From JBBQVZ01 sp963695975 (lineage in GTDB: Bacteria; Actinomycetota; UBA4738; HRBIN12), in the NCBI GenBank assembly GCA_963695975.1, contig CAVOIB010000005.1, forward strand, positions 50,725-114,724: DNA of 64,000 nucleotides, written 5' to 3'. The position numbers and the translations under genes were made by a program. Each line of letters starts with the position of its first letter. Within the stretch, counting starts at the first letter, position 1. Shown here one piece after another: positions 1 through 7,598 of the stretch. Under the pieces are notes generated by a model. The model was not told where the DNA came from. It saw only the letters and a list, made by a program, of their open reading frames with translations, and made no database searches.

Positions 1-1074
1 ACCGGCGCGATCCAGGACAAGATCGTCGAGCACGGGGACCTGATCGCTCATGAGACGGGCCGGATCGTCGAGGCCATGGAGAGCTACGTGCAGGGCGGTG
101 CCGAGGCCATGGGACGGCTCGCGCAGCGGATCGAACAGCACGCCGCCGCGTTCGCCGCGCACGACGACACGCTGGCCGAGAAACTTCGCGCCACCGTGGC
201 CGACGAAACCACCGAGATCGCCGAGCAGGTCCAGATGCTCGGCGAGCGTGTGGGGATCCAGGGCCGTACGAACCAGGAGCACCAGATCGCGATGGAGACC
301 GCGCTGGAGACCCGCGTGATGGGGCTCGCGCAGCTGACCCGATCGGACTCCCAGGCGCTGCGCGAGCTCATCGATCGGAACGCGGCTGCGCAGGAAGAGC
401 GGCTGAGCGAGATCGTGAACGAGCGGATGTCCACGTTGACGCTCGCGATGAGCTCGAGCCTCGAGCGGAACCTGGCGCAACTGTCCGAGCAGATCGAGTC
501 ACAGCTCGGGTCCGTGGCCGAGACCGTGGCGCTTCGAGCGGCGGAGGCGGCTGACATCGCGGTAGCGTCGACGTTCGATCAGACGCTCGAACGGCTCGAT
601 GGCTCGATCGCGTCCATCGACACCATGGGCACGACGCTCGTGGAGACGATCGTGGAGTCGCAGCAGCGGACCGAGGAACGGCGCGCGGCGCGGGTGGAGG
701 AGGGCCTCGGGGCGCTCGCGAAGCTCATCCGGTCGGACAACCAGATCCTCGCCGAACGGATGTCGGCATCCACGGGCGCCGGCGACGCCGATGCGGCCAG
801 GCAGACCCTGCGCGCGGTGAAGGAGCTCCAGGCCGGGCTCGGGGCGGACGTCCTCGGCTCGGTCGAACGCCGATTCCAGACGATGTCCGAGCAGCTCCAC
901 AAGGAGACCCAATCCACCGCCGAAGCGATGGTCAAAGTGGCCGAGGTCCTCGGCGAGAAGGTGGACCGGCTCTCCGTGCGCGTGGACGAAGGGGTCGGAG
1001 GCGACTTGCAGATCGTGATCGACCGCATGAGCGACGCGATCCAGGCGATGTCGGGGCGCGGGCGGCGCGAGTAG
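1..1074 (+). CDS. Coiled-coil protein, C-terminal part (partial at window start)
   Basis: The frame is open from base 1 and ends in TAG at 1072-1074, so at least 357 residues of a longer protein are present. The composition (Glu, Ala, Arg, Gln, Leu with hydrophobic residues in heptad-like spacing and no long hydrophobic stretch) indicates an extended alpha-helical coiled coil, resembling the apolipoprotein-like or chemoreceptor-like helical bundles of large actinobacterial proteins. No enzyme motif is visible. The N-terminal domain that would identify it lies outside the window, so no function is assigned. It converges on the MaoC gene with only 8 bases between the two stops. Confidence 0.75.
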   Translation, partial: TGAIQDKIVEHGDLIAHETGRIVEAMESYVQGGAEAMGRLAQRIEQHAAAFAAHDDTLAEKLRATVADETTEIAEQVQMLGERVGIQGRTNQEHQIAMETALETRVMGLAQLTRSDSQALRELIDRNAAAQEERLSEIVNERMSTLTLAMSSSLERNLAQLSEQIESQLGSVAETVALRAAEAADIAVASTFDQTLERLDGSIASIDTMGTTLVETIVESQQRTEERRAARVEEGLGALAKLIRSDNQILAERMSASTGAGDADAARQTLRAVKELQAGLGADVLGSVERRFQTMSEQLHKETQSTAEAMVKVAEVLGEKVDRLSVRVDEGVGGDLQIVIDRMSDAIQAMSGRGRRE

Positions 1075-1082
1075 AGGGGGCG

Positions 1083-1508
1083 CTAATCGGCTAGGCGGAC
1101 CAGCGCCTCGCCCTTGCGGATCGGGAACTCGGTCGTTCCTGCTCGATCGACGGTGACCCAGAGTTCGAGCGTCGCGGTCCGAGCTGCGTCGTCCAAGAAC
1201 CGCACGCGCCCGCCGGCCACGATCTCTTCGTCCATGAACACGGGCGCCCGGAACTGAGCCGAGAACCGCTCGATGAGGGCGGGGTCGCCTGCCCAGTTGG
1301 CCACGCAGGCACCGAGGTGGGCCATGGTGAACATCCCGTGCGCGATGATCCCCGGGAACCCCGAGGCCCGAGCCGCATCGTCGTCCTGGTGCAGAGGGTT
1401 CAGGTCGCCGCCGAGCTCCGCGTAGCTCCGCACATCCTCCCGTGTGACGACCCGAGCGAGGGAAGGAACATCATCGCCCTCCCGGAGTGCGCCGAACCGC
1501 ACGGTCAC
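1083..1508 (-). CDS. MaoC-like hotdog dehydratase (HadB-type)
   Basis: A 141-residue single hotdog-fold protein of the MaoC/(R)-hydratase family, which hydrates or dehydrates 3-hydroxyacyl-thioesters. The hydratase signature is clear near residues 33-60: a GDLNPLH core (catalytic Asp and His) followed by GFPGIIAHGMFTMA. It starts with ATG overlapping the stop of the upstream hotdog gene by 4 bases, so the two are translationally coupled and probably form a HadAB-like heterodimer acting on fatty-acid intermediates. In mycobacteria and relatives hadA and hadB follow rpmG, and rpmG lies 1.2 kb upstream here on the same strand. The substrate chain length cannot be read from the sequence. Confidence 0.85.
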   Translation of the reverse strand: MTVRFGALREGDDVPSLARVVTREDVRSYAELGGDLNPLHQDDDAARASGFPGIIAHGMFTMAHLGACVANWAGDPALIERFSAQFRAPVFMDEEIVAGGRVRFLDDAARTATLELWVTVDRAGTTEFPIRKGEALVRLAD

Positions 1509-1918
1509 CCGTCCATCCCTCGCTCGATCAAGGTGGAGCGCGTGGTGGCAGCGATCTCACCGTCGGACCCACGCATCGACATCTCTACAGTGAGGAACCC
1601 GTTGCCGCCCTTGTGACGGATCGCCGCGATGCGCGACTCTACGGTCAGGACCTCCCCGACCAGGAGCGGCCGTCGAAACTCGTACTCCTGGCTGCCATGG
1701 ACGACCCGGCCGAAGTCCAGTCCCAGATCCGGGTCCCCGAACATCGCGGGGAAGAGGGCGAACTCTGCAGCGGACAGGAACGTCGGCGGCACACCTTCCA
1801 ATGAGCCGAAGAGCTCCGCGAACGCGCGCACCCGTTCCTCGGCGAGCTCGAAGGCCACCGGGCCGTAGACCTTCCCCTCGGCCGCCTCGTTCACGCGGCG
1901 CACGCTACCGGTGCGCAC
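1505..1918 (-). CDS. FAS1-type dehydratase (HadA/HadC-like hotdog protein)
   Basis: About 137 residues matching the N-terminal MaoC-like (FAS1 dehydratase) family. After a short leader comes GKVYGPVAFELAEERVRAFA, then VPPTFLSA and a later HGSQEYEFRRPLLVGE stretch typical of the non-catalytic, substrate-binding hotdog subunit. It precedes the catalytic MaoC gene with a 4-base overlap, consistent with a two-subunit dehydratase. The start is uncertain: GTG at 1918 gives the longest frame, while GTG at 1894 better fits the usual family N-terminus; neither has a strong ribosome site. It is divergent from the response regulator. Confidence 0.8.
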   Translation of the reverse strand: MRTGSVRRVNEAAEGKVYGPVAFELAEERVRAFAELFGSLEGVPPTFLSAAEFALFPAMFGDPDLGLDFGRVVHGSQEYEFRRPLLVGEVLTVESRIAAIRHKGGNGFLTVEMSMRGSDGEIAATTRSTLIERGMDG

Positions 1919-1982
1919 CCCGATCCCGCAAGGACTCGATATGCGTGATTCTGTCCGCCATCCGGCCTACGATTCGTCGCGT

Positions 1983-2711
1983 ATGATCGCCCAAGCCCGC
2001 ATCAGCGTCGTGATCGTCGACGATCATCGCGCCTTCGGTGAGGCGCTCGCGATCGCCCTTGAGAAGGAGCATGACCTGGAGGTCGTGGCCGTGACGGCGG
2101 ACGGAGCCGAGGCCGTACACGTCGCCGCCGAGGTGCGGCCGGACGTGATCCTGTTGGACCTGGAGATGCCGGGGATGGGCGGGCTGGAGGCGTCTCCACG
2201 CATCCGCGAGGCTTCCGAAGGCACCACGATCATCATCCTCACCGGCTCCGAGGACACGCTGGCCCACGGCCGGGCCGTGGAGGCCGGTGCCCACGGATTC
2301 CTGCAGAAGACCGCGGCGATCGGGGAGGTCGCCGACGCGGTCCGCCGGGCGCATAGCGGAGGATCGCTCAACCCGCAGGACGAGGTCGCAGCGGCGCTTG
2401 AGCGGGTGCGTCGCGCTCGAACACGCAACGGCGATATGAAGCGGCGACTCGATCGCCTCACGCCTCGCGAGCTCGAGATCCTCCAGCTGCTGTCGGACGG
2501 GCGTTCGCCGGACGACATCGCCGTCGAGCTGGGTGTCAGCCGTCACACGCTCCGCACGCATGTTCAGAACGTGCTGATGAAGCTCGGTGTCCACTCGAAA
2601 CTGGATGCGATCGTCGCGGCGATCCGTCACGGGAAGGTTCAGACGCTCGCCCTGACGGACGACGCTGCACCGCTCCGCGAACCGCAGTCGGCCGACGCCG
2701 ACGACGCGTGA
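1983..2711 (+). CDS. NarL/FixJ-family response regulator with LuxR-type HTH
   Basis: A two-domain cytoplasmic response regulator of about 242 residues. The receiver domain begins directly after the start with VVIVDDH (acidic pocket), has the phospho-acceptor Asp in VILLDLEMPGMGG and the conserved Lys in FLQKTAA. The C-terminal HTH starts at LTPRELEILQLLSDG and contains the recognition helix in GVSRHTLRTHVQNVLMKLGV. I chose ATG 1983 because it places the receiver beta-strand at the N-terminus; ATG 1941 and the frame start at 1911 only add an unconserved leader. No partner kinase is adjacent. It sits on the opposite strand inside the rpmG-hadAB neighbourhood and looks like an insertion there. 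Confidence 0.88.
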   Translation: MIAQARISVVIVDDHRAFGEALAIALEKEHDLEVVAVTADGAEAVHVAAEVRPDVILLDLEMPGMGGLEASPRIREASEGTTIIILTGSEDTLAHGRAVEAGAHGFLQKTAAIGEVADAVRRAHSGGSLNPQDEVAAALERVRRARTRNGDMKRRLDRLTPRELEILQLLSDGRSPDDIAVELGVSRHTLRTHVQNVLMKLGVHSKLDAIVAAIRHGKVQTLALTDDAAPLREPQSADADDA

Positions 2712-2714
2712 GCC

Positions 2715-2879
2715 CTACCGCGTCTCGCGGTGAAGCGTGTGCCTGCGGTCCCACCGGCAATACTTCTTCAGCTCGATGCGATCGCGGTCGTTCACACGGT
2801 TCTTGACGGTGTTGTAGTTGCGCCGCTTGCACTCGGTGCACGCGAGCGTGATCTTCGGGCGGTTGTCACCCTTCGCCAT
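2715..2879 (-). CDS. rpmG: 50S ribosomal protein L33
   Basis: A 54-residue L33 protein: MAKGDNRPKITLACTECK with the zinc-binding CxxC pair, YNTVKNR, and the second Cys after LKKY. The second knuckle reads KKYCRWDRRHTLHRE, with only one Cys and a His, so the classical four-Cys zinc site is incomplete. ATG at 2879 overlaps the stop of the upstream 67-codon ORF as ATGA. The longer upstream frame is not used. Together with tuf and two tRNAs it forms a translation gene cluster on the minus strand. Confidence 0.95.
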   Translation of the reverse strand: MAKGDNRPKITLACTECKRRNYNTVKNRVNDRDRIELKKYCRWDRRHTLHRETR

Positions 2880-3082
2880 CAGTCGTTCTCCTCCATCGCC
2901 ACCCGAACAGCGTTCACGAACGCTGGCTCGCCACGTCGCTCCTTCACGACCGCCCAGACCTCGGGACAATGTGCATCGGCCATCCCGAGATGCGCGCGGA
3001 TCGCCCGATCCAACATCCGCTTGTCCGCGGGCGTCGGGTCAGTGGGAAGAAGCTCCCCGAGTTGTCTTGTGTAGCAGCTCAT
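2879..3082 (-). CDS. Small conserved-looking hypothetical protein between tuf and rpmG
   Basis: A 67-residue soluble protein I do not recognise. Cys3 and Cys39 (in ADAHCPEVWAVV) are the only cysteines; the rest is charged and helical, with no signal or membrane segment. The case for a real gene is contextual: its ATG overlaps the tuf stop as ATGA, and its own TGA overlaps the rpmG start as ATGA, so three genes are translationally chained between EF-Tu and L33. Such placement suggests a ribosome- or translation-linked role, but that is inference only. Confidence 0.7.
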   Translation of the reverse strand: MSCYTRQLGELLPTDPTPADKRMLDRAIRAHLGMADAHCPEVWAVVKERRGEPAFVNAVRVAMEEND

Positions 3083-4263
3083 TTCAGGATCTTCGTCACA
3101 CGGCCGGCACCCACGGTGCGGCCGCCCTCGCGGATCGCGAACCGCAGGCCCTCTTCCATGGCGATGGGCGCGATCATCTCGACGGTCATCTCCACGTTGT
3201 CCCCGGGCATCACCATCTCCACGCCCTCGGGCAGGTTGGCGGTGCCGGTGACGTCGGTCGTGCGGAAGTAGAACTGGGGCCGGTAGCCGTTGAAGAACGG
3301 GGTGTGCCGGCCGCCTTCGTCCTTGCTCAAGATGTAGACCTGGGCGGTGAAGTTCGTGTGGGGGGTGATCGAGCCGGGCTTGGCGAGCACCTGGCCGCGC
3401 TCGACCTCGTCCTTGTCGATGCCCCGCAGCAAGATCCCCACGTTGTCCCCGGCCTGGACCTCGTCCAAGAGCTTGCGGAACATCTCGAGGTCGGTGGCCA
3501 CGGTCTTGCGCGTGTCGTGGATCCCGACGATCTCGACCTCACTCATCTTGGCGAGGGTCCCCTGCTCGACGCGGCCGGTGACCACGGTCCCGCGGCCGGT
3601 GATCGAGAAGACGTCTTCGATCGGCATCAGGAACGGCTTCTCGGTGTCGCGCACGGGCTCGGCGATGTAGGTGTCGCAGGCGGCCATCAGCTCGTCGATC
3701 TTGCTAACCCAGGTCTCGTCTCCCTCGAGGGCCTTGAGCGCCGAGACCTGGATCACGGGGGTGTCGTCGCCGGGGAACTCGTAGGAGGTGAGGAGCTCGC
3801 GCACCTCGAGCTCCACGAGCTCCAACAGCTCGGGGTCATCGACCATGTCGCACTTGTTGAGCGCGACCACGATGTAGGGGACGCCGACCTGGCGGGCCAG
3901 AAGGACGTGCTCGCGCGTCTGGGGCATGGGGCCGTCGGCGGCCGATACCACCAGGATCGCGCCGTCGATCTGGGCGGCGCCGGTGATCATGTTCTTGATG
4001 TAGTCGGCGTGACCGGGCATGTCGACGTGGGCGTAGTGGCGGTTCTCGGTCTCGTACTCCACGTGGGCGATCGCGATCGTGATGCCTCGCTCACGCTCTT
4101 CGGGCGCCTTGTCGATCTCGTCGAACGGCGTGAACTGGGCCAGGCCCTTGTCGGCCTGGCGCTTGGTGATCGCCGCCGTGAGCGTCGTCTTGCCGTGGTC
4201 GATGTGTCCCATCGTGCCGATGTTCACGTGGGGCTTGGTCCGCTCGAACTTCTGCTTGGCCAT
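3079..4263 (-). CDS. tuf: Elongation factor Tu
   Basis: EF-Tu, the GTPase that delivers aminoacyl-tRNA to the ribosome, 394 residues (normal length). Visible are the P-loop GHIDHGKTTLTAA, the switch I region RGITIAIAHVEYE, DMPGHADYIKNMITG (G3, with the catalytic His), NKCDMVDD (G4), and the C-terminal beta-barrel domains ending in VGAGRVTKILK. The start is fixed by MAKQKFERTKPH at 4263, preceded by a good GGAGGAA ribosome site. It lies just downstream of tRNA-Thr and tRNA-Met and is probably expressed with them, as in several bacterial tuf loci. The classical str-operon partners fusA and rpsG are not nearby. Confidence 0.98.
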   Translation of the reverse strand: MAKQKFERTKPHVNIGTMGHIDHGKTTLTAAITKRQADKGLAQFTPFDEIDKAPEERERGITIAIAHVEYETENRHYAHVDMPGHADYIKNMITGAAQIDGAILVVSAADGPMPQTREHVLLARQVGVPYIVVALNKCDMVDDPELLELVELEVRELLTSYEFPGDDTPVIQVSALKALEGDETWVSKIDELMAACDTYIAEPVRDTEKPFLMPIEDVFSITGRGTVVTGRVEQGTLAKMSEVEIVGIHDTRKTVATDLEMFRKLLDEVQAGDNVGILLRGIDKDEVERGQVLAKPGSITPHTNFTAQVYILSKDEGGRHTPFFNGYRPQFYFRTTDVTGTANLPEGVEMVMPGDNVEMTVEMIAPIAMEEGLRFAIREGGRTVGAGRVTKILK

Positions 4264-4302
4264 CGCATTCCTCCGAGGTCGTGCGTCGATCGACCGGCGT
4301 CT

Positions 4303-4377
4303 TGGTAGCGGCGGGTGGAATCGAACCACCGACACAGCGATTATGAGCCGCTTGCTCTGCCTCTGAGCTACGCCGCC
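4303..4377 (-). tRNA. tRNA-Met (anticodon CAT)
   Basis: On the minus strand the cloverleaf folds with acceptor GGCGGCG (4371-4377) pairing to CGCCGCT, D-arm TAGCTCAGAGGCAGAGC, anticodon CAT at 4345-4343 in a CTCATAA loop, and T-arm GGTGGTTCGATTCCACC. Position 1:72 is a G-U pair rather than the C-A mismatch of initiator tRNA, so this is elongator Met (or, less likely, an Ile2 tRNA read through lysidine). The 3' CCA is encoded at 4305-4303. Confidence 0.93.
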
Positions 4378-4442
4378 GTGTTCGGGGAGCGAGTCTACCT
4401 GCGGCGATGCCCGTGCGGCACCACCGACGGCGATCCGTTCCG

Positions 4443-4515
4443 AGCCGGAGCGGGGAATCGAACCCCGGACCTCCTCCTTACCATGGAGGCGCTCTGCCGA
4501 CTGAGCTACTCCGGC
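4443..4515 (-). tRNA. tRNA-Thr (anticodon GGT)
   Basis: A minus-strand cloverleaf with acceptor GCCGGAG (4509-4515) pairing to CTCCGGC (4444-4450), D-arm TAGCTCAGTCGGCAGAGC, anticodon stem CCTCC/GGAGG around loop ATGGTAA (anticodon GGT), and T-arm TCCGGGGTTCGATTCCCCG. No CCA is encoded, unlike the neighbouring tRNA-Met. The Thr-Met pair upstream of rpmG is the arrangement known from actinobacteria. A TATCAT box on the minus strand at 4530-4525, about 10 bases upstream of the mature 5' end, is a plausible -10 for the tRNA-tuf unit. Confidence 0.95.
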
Positions 4516-4573
4516 GGCCGGCAGATGATAGCAACGACCAGGTTGACGACCGCCGACCTGCGACCATGGCGCG

Positions 4574-5035
4574 ATGCGCCGACTTCTACTCGTCGTGGTG
4601 CCCCTGAGCCTGGTCGGCTGCGCGCGCGCGACGCCGTCGGACGGCACCGCGCCGATCACCGCGGTCACGCTCCACGGGAGTCAGGGACCGGTGCCCGTCC
4701 AGGTGGAAGAGGCGAACTCCCCCGCCGAGCGGGAGCAGGGGTTGATGGGACGGACGTCGCTCGGGGCGAACGAGGGCATGGTCTTCACGTTCCGCGACGT
4801 CGCCGATGGACCGGTCACCGCAACCTTCTGGATGAGGGACACGCACATCCCGCTGTCGATCGCGTTCTGGAACGCCGACGGGACGATCCTGGCCATCCGC
4901 GACATGGCTCCGTGCCGGACCGACACGTGTCCCTCGTACGGATCGCCCGCCCCGTTCGTCGGGGCGCTCGAGGTCACCCAGGGCTTCTTCGAGGAACATG
5001 GGATACGTGAAGGGGACCGGATCGATCTCGCCTGA
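4574..5035 (+). CDS. DUF192 family lipoprotein
   Basis: A 153-residue secreted protein with a short lipoprotein signal (positively charged MRR, hydrophobic core LLLVVVPLSLV, lipobox ending VGC at about residue 16). The DUF192 domain follows: REQGLMGRTSL, GMVFTF, the hallmark TATFWMRDTHIPLSIAFW, and the late SYGSP-ALEV turn. The molecular function of DUF192 proteins is unknown. It faces away from the tRNA-Thr gene, so 4516-4573 holds both promoters. The next ORF overlaps its 3' end by 38 bases, so either that ORF starts later or the two are tightly coupled. Confidence 0.88.
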   Translation: MRRLLLVVVPLSLVGCARATPSDGTAPITAVTLHGSQGPVPVQVEEANSPAEREQGLMGRTSLGANEGMVFTFRDVADGPVTATFWMRDTHIPLSIAFWNADGTILAIRDMAPCRTDTCPSYGSPAPFVGALEVTQGFFEEHGIREGDRIDLA

Positions 5036-5339
5036 CGACTGTCTGCTTTGCACGGCGAAGCGTGTGAGCGACTGGCATCACGAGGACGACGAATGCTGGG
5101 TCGCGGACTGCGTCGTGTGCCGGACCCCCATGGTCGTCTGGCGGGTGCACGGCCTCCCCGAGCCAGAACTCGAGGCGCGTCTGCTCGCCCACCTCGAGCG
5201 GATCGCTGCCGGCCGCTATGGAGAGGAGGGCTACTACGTAGACGCGGAACGACGGCGCATCCCCGACCACTGGCACGCCCACGCGCGTCCCGCCGGAGGG
5301 TTCTTCGACCCGGCCAGCGATCTGTACGGCCGCTACTGA
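4998..5339 (+). CDS. Small Cys/His-rich protein (HIT-like histidine cluster)
   Basis: A 113-residue soluble protein. Two CxxC pairs, DCLLC near residue 15 and DCVVC near 38, could form a zinc knuckle, and a histidine-dense HWHAHARP motif near residue 92 recalls the HIT-family HxHxH triad, although the remaining HIT signature is missing. I therefore do not assign a function. ATG 4998 overlaps the DUF192 gene by 38 bases; GTG 5007 would shorten the overlap slightly. A plain transcriptional unit with the DUF192 gene is likely. Expression of so Trp-, Cys- and His-rich a protein suggests metal or nucleotide binding. Confidence 0.65.
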   Translation: MGYVKGTGSISPDDCLLCTAKRVSDWHHEDDECWVADCVVCRTPMVVWRVHGLPEPELEARLLAHLERIAAGRYGEEGYYVDAERRRIPDHWHAHARPAGGFFDPASDLYGRY

Positions 5340-5405
5340 TCCGCACCCGATGTTGCGAACGTGTGACGTTCGCGTGGATGGGCGTTCAGCCCCGGTCGGA
5401 TGCCC

Positions 5406-5434
5406 TTGACACTCTAAGGTTCGGCCGGTATCTC
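5406..5434 (+). promoter_or_regulatory. Candidate sigma-70-type promoter for the sulfate operon
   Basis: TTGACA at 5406-5411, then 17 bases, then TATCTC at 5429-5434. The -35 is perfect and the -10 is weak. It leaves an untranslated leader of about 165 bases before the sulfate-binding protein gene. The leader is GC-rich with several short inverted repeats; I could not match it to a known riboswitch. The 269-base gap 5340-5608 holds no gene that I can see. Confidence 0.4.
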
Positions 5435-5608
5435 TGTACGCGTCGCGATCGACCGGAGTGCCCGGAGATACGCGACTCGAGCACCTCGGGAGCGACGCTT
5501 CACATCCTCCCGGGAACGACGGAAGAGATCTTCTTTCGGTTGACCGGACCACCGGAGGCCGAGTACCCCAGGCCCCCGGCATCTGCCGGCTGATCGAAAG
5601 GAGTTCGG

Positions 5609-6712
5609 ATGTCCATCCGTACCCGAAGGTTCCTCGGCCTCGCCGTGGCCGGCCTTCTCGTCGCACTTGCGGCGTGCAGCTCCAACGGTGGCGACAGCGC
5701 CGCCAGCGCAAGCGGAGATGGCAGCGGCAGCGCCGATTGCACCCCGGCAGACAGCCCCGTCATCACGCTGGCCGCCTACAGCAACGTCTACGACGTGTAC
5801 GGCAAGCTCATCTCGACGTTCCAGGGAGACTGGGCGGACGCGCACGACGGCCAGCAGGTGATCTTCTCGACCTCGTTCGGAGGCAGCACGACGCAGGCAC
5901 AGAACGTCGTGAACGGCTTCCCCGCGGACGTCGTGGCACTGTCGCTCGACCCCGACGTGCAGTCGATCCAGGACGCCGGGCTCATCACGCACGACTGGAA
6001 GACCGACGCCGAGAATGGCATCGTCGCCACGTCCGTGGTCGTGTTCGACGTCCGGCCCGGCAATCCGAAGAACATCACCGACTGGAACGACCTCACACAG
6101 CCCGGGCTGCAGATCCTCACGCCCGACCCGGCGCAGAGCGGCGGGGCGAAGTGGAACATCGTCGGCGCCTACGGCGCCTCGATGCGGGGAAAGGTCCCCG
6201 GTTACACAGCGAACAACCAGGCGGACGCGCAGAAACTGCTCACGGGCATCTTCAGCAACGTCACGGTGATGGACAAGAGCGCGAACGACTCCATCAAGAA
6301 CTTCCAGGCCGGTAACGGTGATGTCGCGATCACCTACGAGTACGCGGTCCTCGCGGCTCAGCACTCCGGGCTTCCGGACGAGATGGTGATCCCGCCGTCG
6401 ACGGTCGCGATCCAGACGCCGGTGGCCGTGGTCGACAAGAACGCCGAGGCGCACTGCGTCGATGACATCGCGAACGCGTTCGTGGAGTTCCTCCACACGC
6501 CCGACGCCGCGGCGATCTACGACACCGTCGGATACGAACGTCCGGTCGATCTCAAGAAAGCACAGGCCGGCAAGGGCGTCGAGACCACGTTCGAAGCAGT
6601 CCAGGACCTGTTCACCACGGATGACCTCGGCGGCTGGGACACGCTGTTGAACGACACCGTGTTCGGCCCAGACGGGGCGTTCACGCTGGCACAGCAGGAC
6701 GCACAGGGATAG
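5609..6712 (+). CDS. sbp: Sulfate/thiosulfate-binding lipoprotein of ABC transporter
   Basis: A 367-residue substrate-binding protein of the sulfate ABC importer. It has a lipoprotein signal (RTRRFLGLAVAGLLVALAAC, lipid-anchored Cys near residue 23) followed by a Ser/Gly linker. The mature domain shows family features: ITLAAYSNVYDVYGKL, FSTSFGGSTTQAQNVVNGF (oxyanion-binding loop), VVVFDVRPGNPKNI, and GDVAITYEYAV. The start ATG 5609 follows AAGGAGTTCGG. It heads a four-gene operon with cysT, cysW and cysA, where it captures sulfate outside the membrane. Confidence 0.95.
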   Translation: MSIRTRRFLGLAVAGLLVALAACSSNGGDSAASASGDGSGSADCTPADSPVITLAAYSNVYDVYGKLISTFQGDWADAHDGQQVIFSTSFGGSTTQAQNVVNGFPADVVALSLDPDVQSIQDAGLITHDWKTDAENGIVATSVVVFDVRPGNPKNITDWNDLTQPGLQILTPDPAQSGGAKWNIVGAYGASMRGKVPGYTANNQADAQKLLTGIFSNVTVMDKSANDSIKNFQAGNGDVAITYEYAVLAAQHSGLPDEMVIPPSTVAIQTPVAVVDKNAEAHCVDDIANAFVEFLHTPDAAAIYDTVGYERPVDLKKAQAGKGVETTFEAVQDLFTTDDLGGWDTLLNDTVFGPDGAFTLAQQDAQG

Positions 6713-6716
6713 AGCA

Positions 6717-7598
6717 TTGAGCAGCGACACCCTCGAGCGGACGACGGTCCCGCGCCCGGATGCAGCGGGCGCGGGACCGTCGACCTCACGTGCGATCCGT
6801 GCGGCTGCGGGTCGCTGGGGTCTTCGTGGCATCGCCATCCTGTACCTGGGATTGATGATCGGCCTGCCGACGATCGCCGTGATCCAGCGGGGCTTCGCGG
6901 GAGGGCTCGGCTCGCTCCGAGATGCGTTCCAGGAGCCCGGCGCCCGCAACGCCATGATCCTGACGTTCTCGCTCGCCGTGATCACCGCCATCGTGAACGC
7001 CGTTCTCGGCACCACGGTGGCATACGTGCTCGTGCGGTACCGATTCCCGGGCCGGACCGCCCTGTCGACGCTCGTGGATATCCCGTTCGCGATCCCGACC
7101 CTGGTGACCGGCGTGATGCTCGTCGCCCTCTACGGCCCGAACTCACCGGTGGGCGGCTTCCTCGCCGATCACGGGATCAACGTGATCTACGAACGCGCGG
7201 GCATCCTGCTGGCGCTCCTGTTCATCACGCTCCCCTTGGTCGTGCGCACGGTCCAGCCGATCCTGTTGGAGCTCGACCTGGCGGAAGAGGAGGCGGCGCG
7301 CGTCCTGGGCGCATCCCGCTGGACGACGTTCCGCAAGGTCGTCCTGCCCGCCATCCTGCCAGGCGTCACCGGCGGAGCGCTGCTGACGTTCGCACGGGCC
7401 CTCGGCGAGTTCGGCTCGGTCGTCGTCGTGTCGGGGAACATCCTGAACAAGACCCTCACCGCTCCCGTCTTCATCAGCCAGCTGATCGGCGGGTTCAAGA
7501 CGAACGAGGCCGCGGCCGTCGCCACCCTGCTGTTCACGGTCTCGTTCGCGGTCGTCCTGATCACGGAACGGCTCACTCGGAGGTCGATCGAACCATGA
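6717..7598 (+). CDS. cysT: Sulfate ABC transporter permease CysT
   Basis: A 293-residue inner-membrane permease with about six transmembrane helices and the binding-protein-dependent transport signature EEEAARVLGASRWTTFRKVVLP (the EAA loop contacting the ATPase) near residue 195. The start is a TTG at 6717, only 4 bases after the binding-protein stop; the N-terminal 30 residues are hydrophilic. Its stop overlaps the cysW start as ATGA, so the two permease subunits are coupled and would form the heterodimeric channel. Confidence 0.93.
   Translation: MSSDTLERTTVPRPDAAGAGPSTSRAIRAAAGRWGLRGIAILYLGLMIGLPTIAVIQRGFAGGLGSLRDAFQEPGARNAMILTFSLAVITAIVNAVLGTTVAYVLVRYRFPGRTALSTLVDIPFAIPTLVTGVMLVALYGPNSPVGGFLADHGINVIYERAGILLALLFITLPLVVRTVQPILLELDLAEEEAARVLGASRWTTFRKVVLPAILPGVTGGALLTFARALGEFGSVVVVSGNILNKTLTAPVFISQLIGGFKTNEAAAVATLLFTVSFAVVLITERLTRRSIEP

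Noticed and set aside
5435..5608. SAM-type or other riboswitch before the sulfate operon
   Set aside because: The leader is long and GC-rich, but I could not find the conserved core of SAM, c-di-GMP or any other riboswitch.
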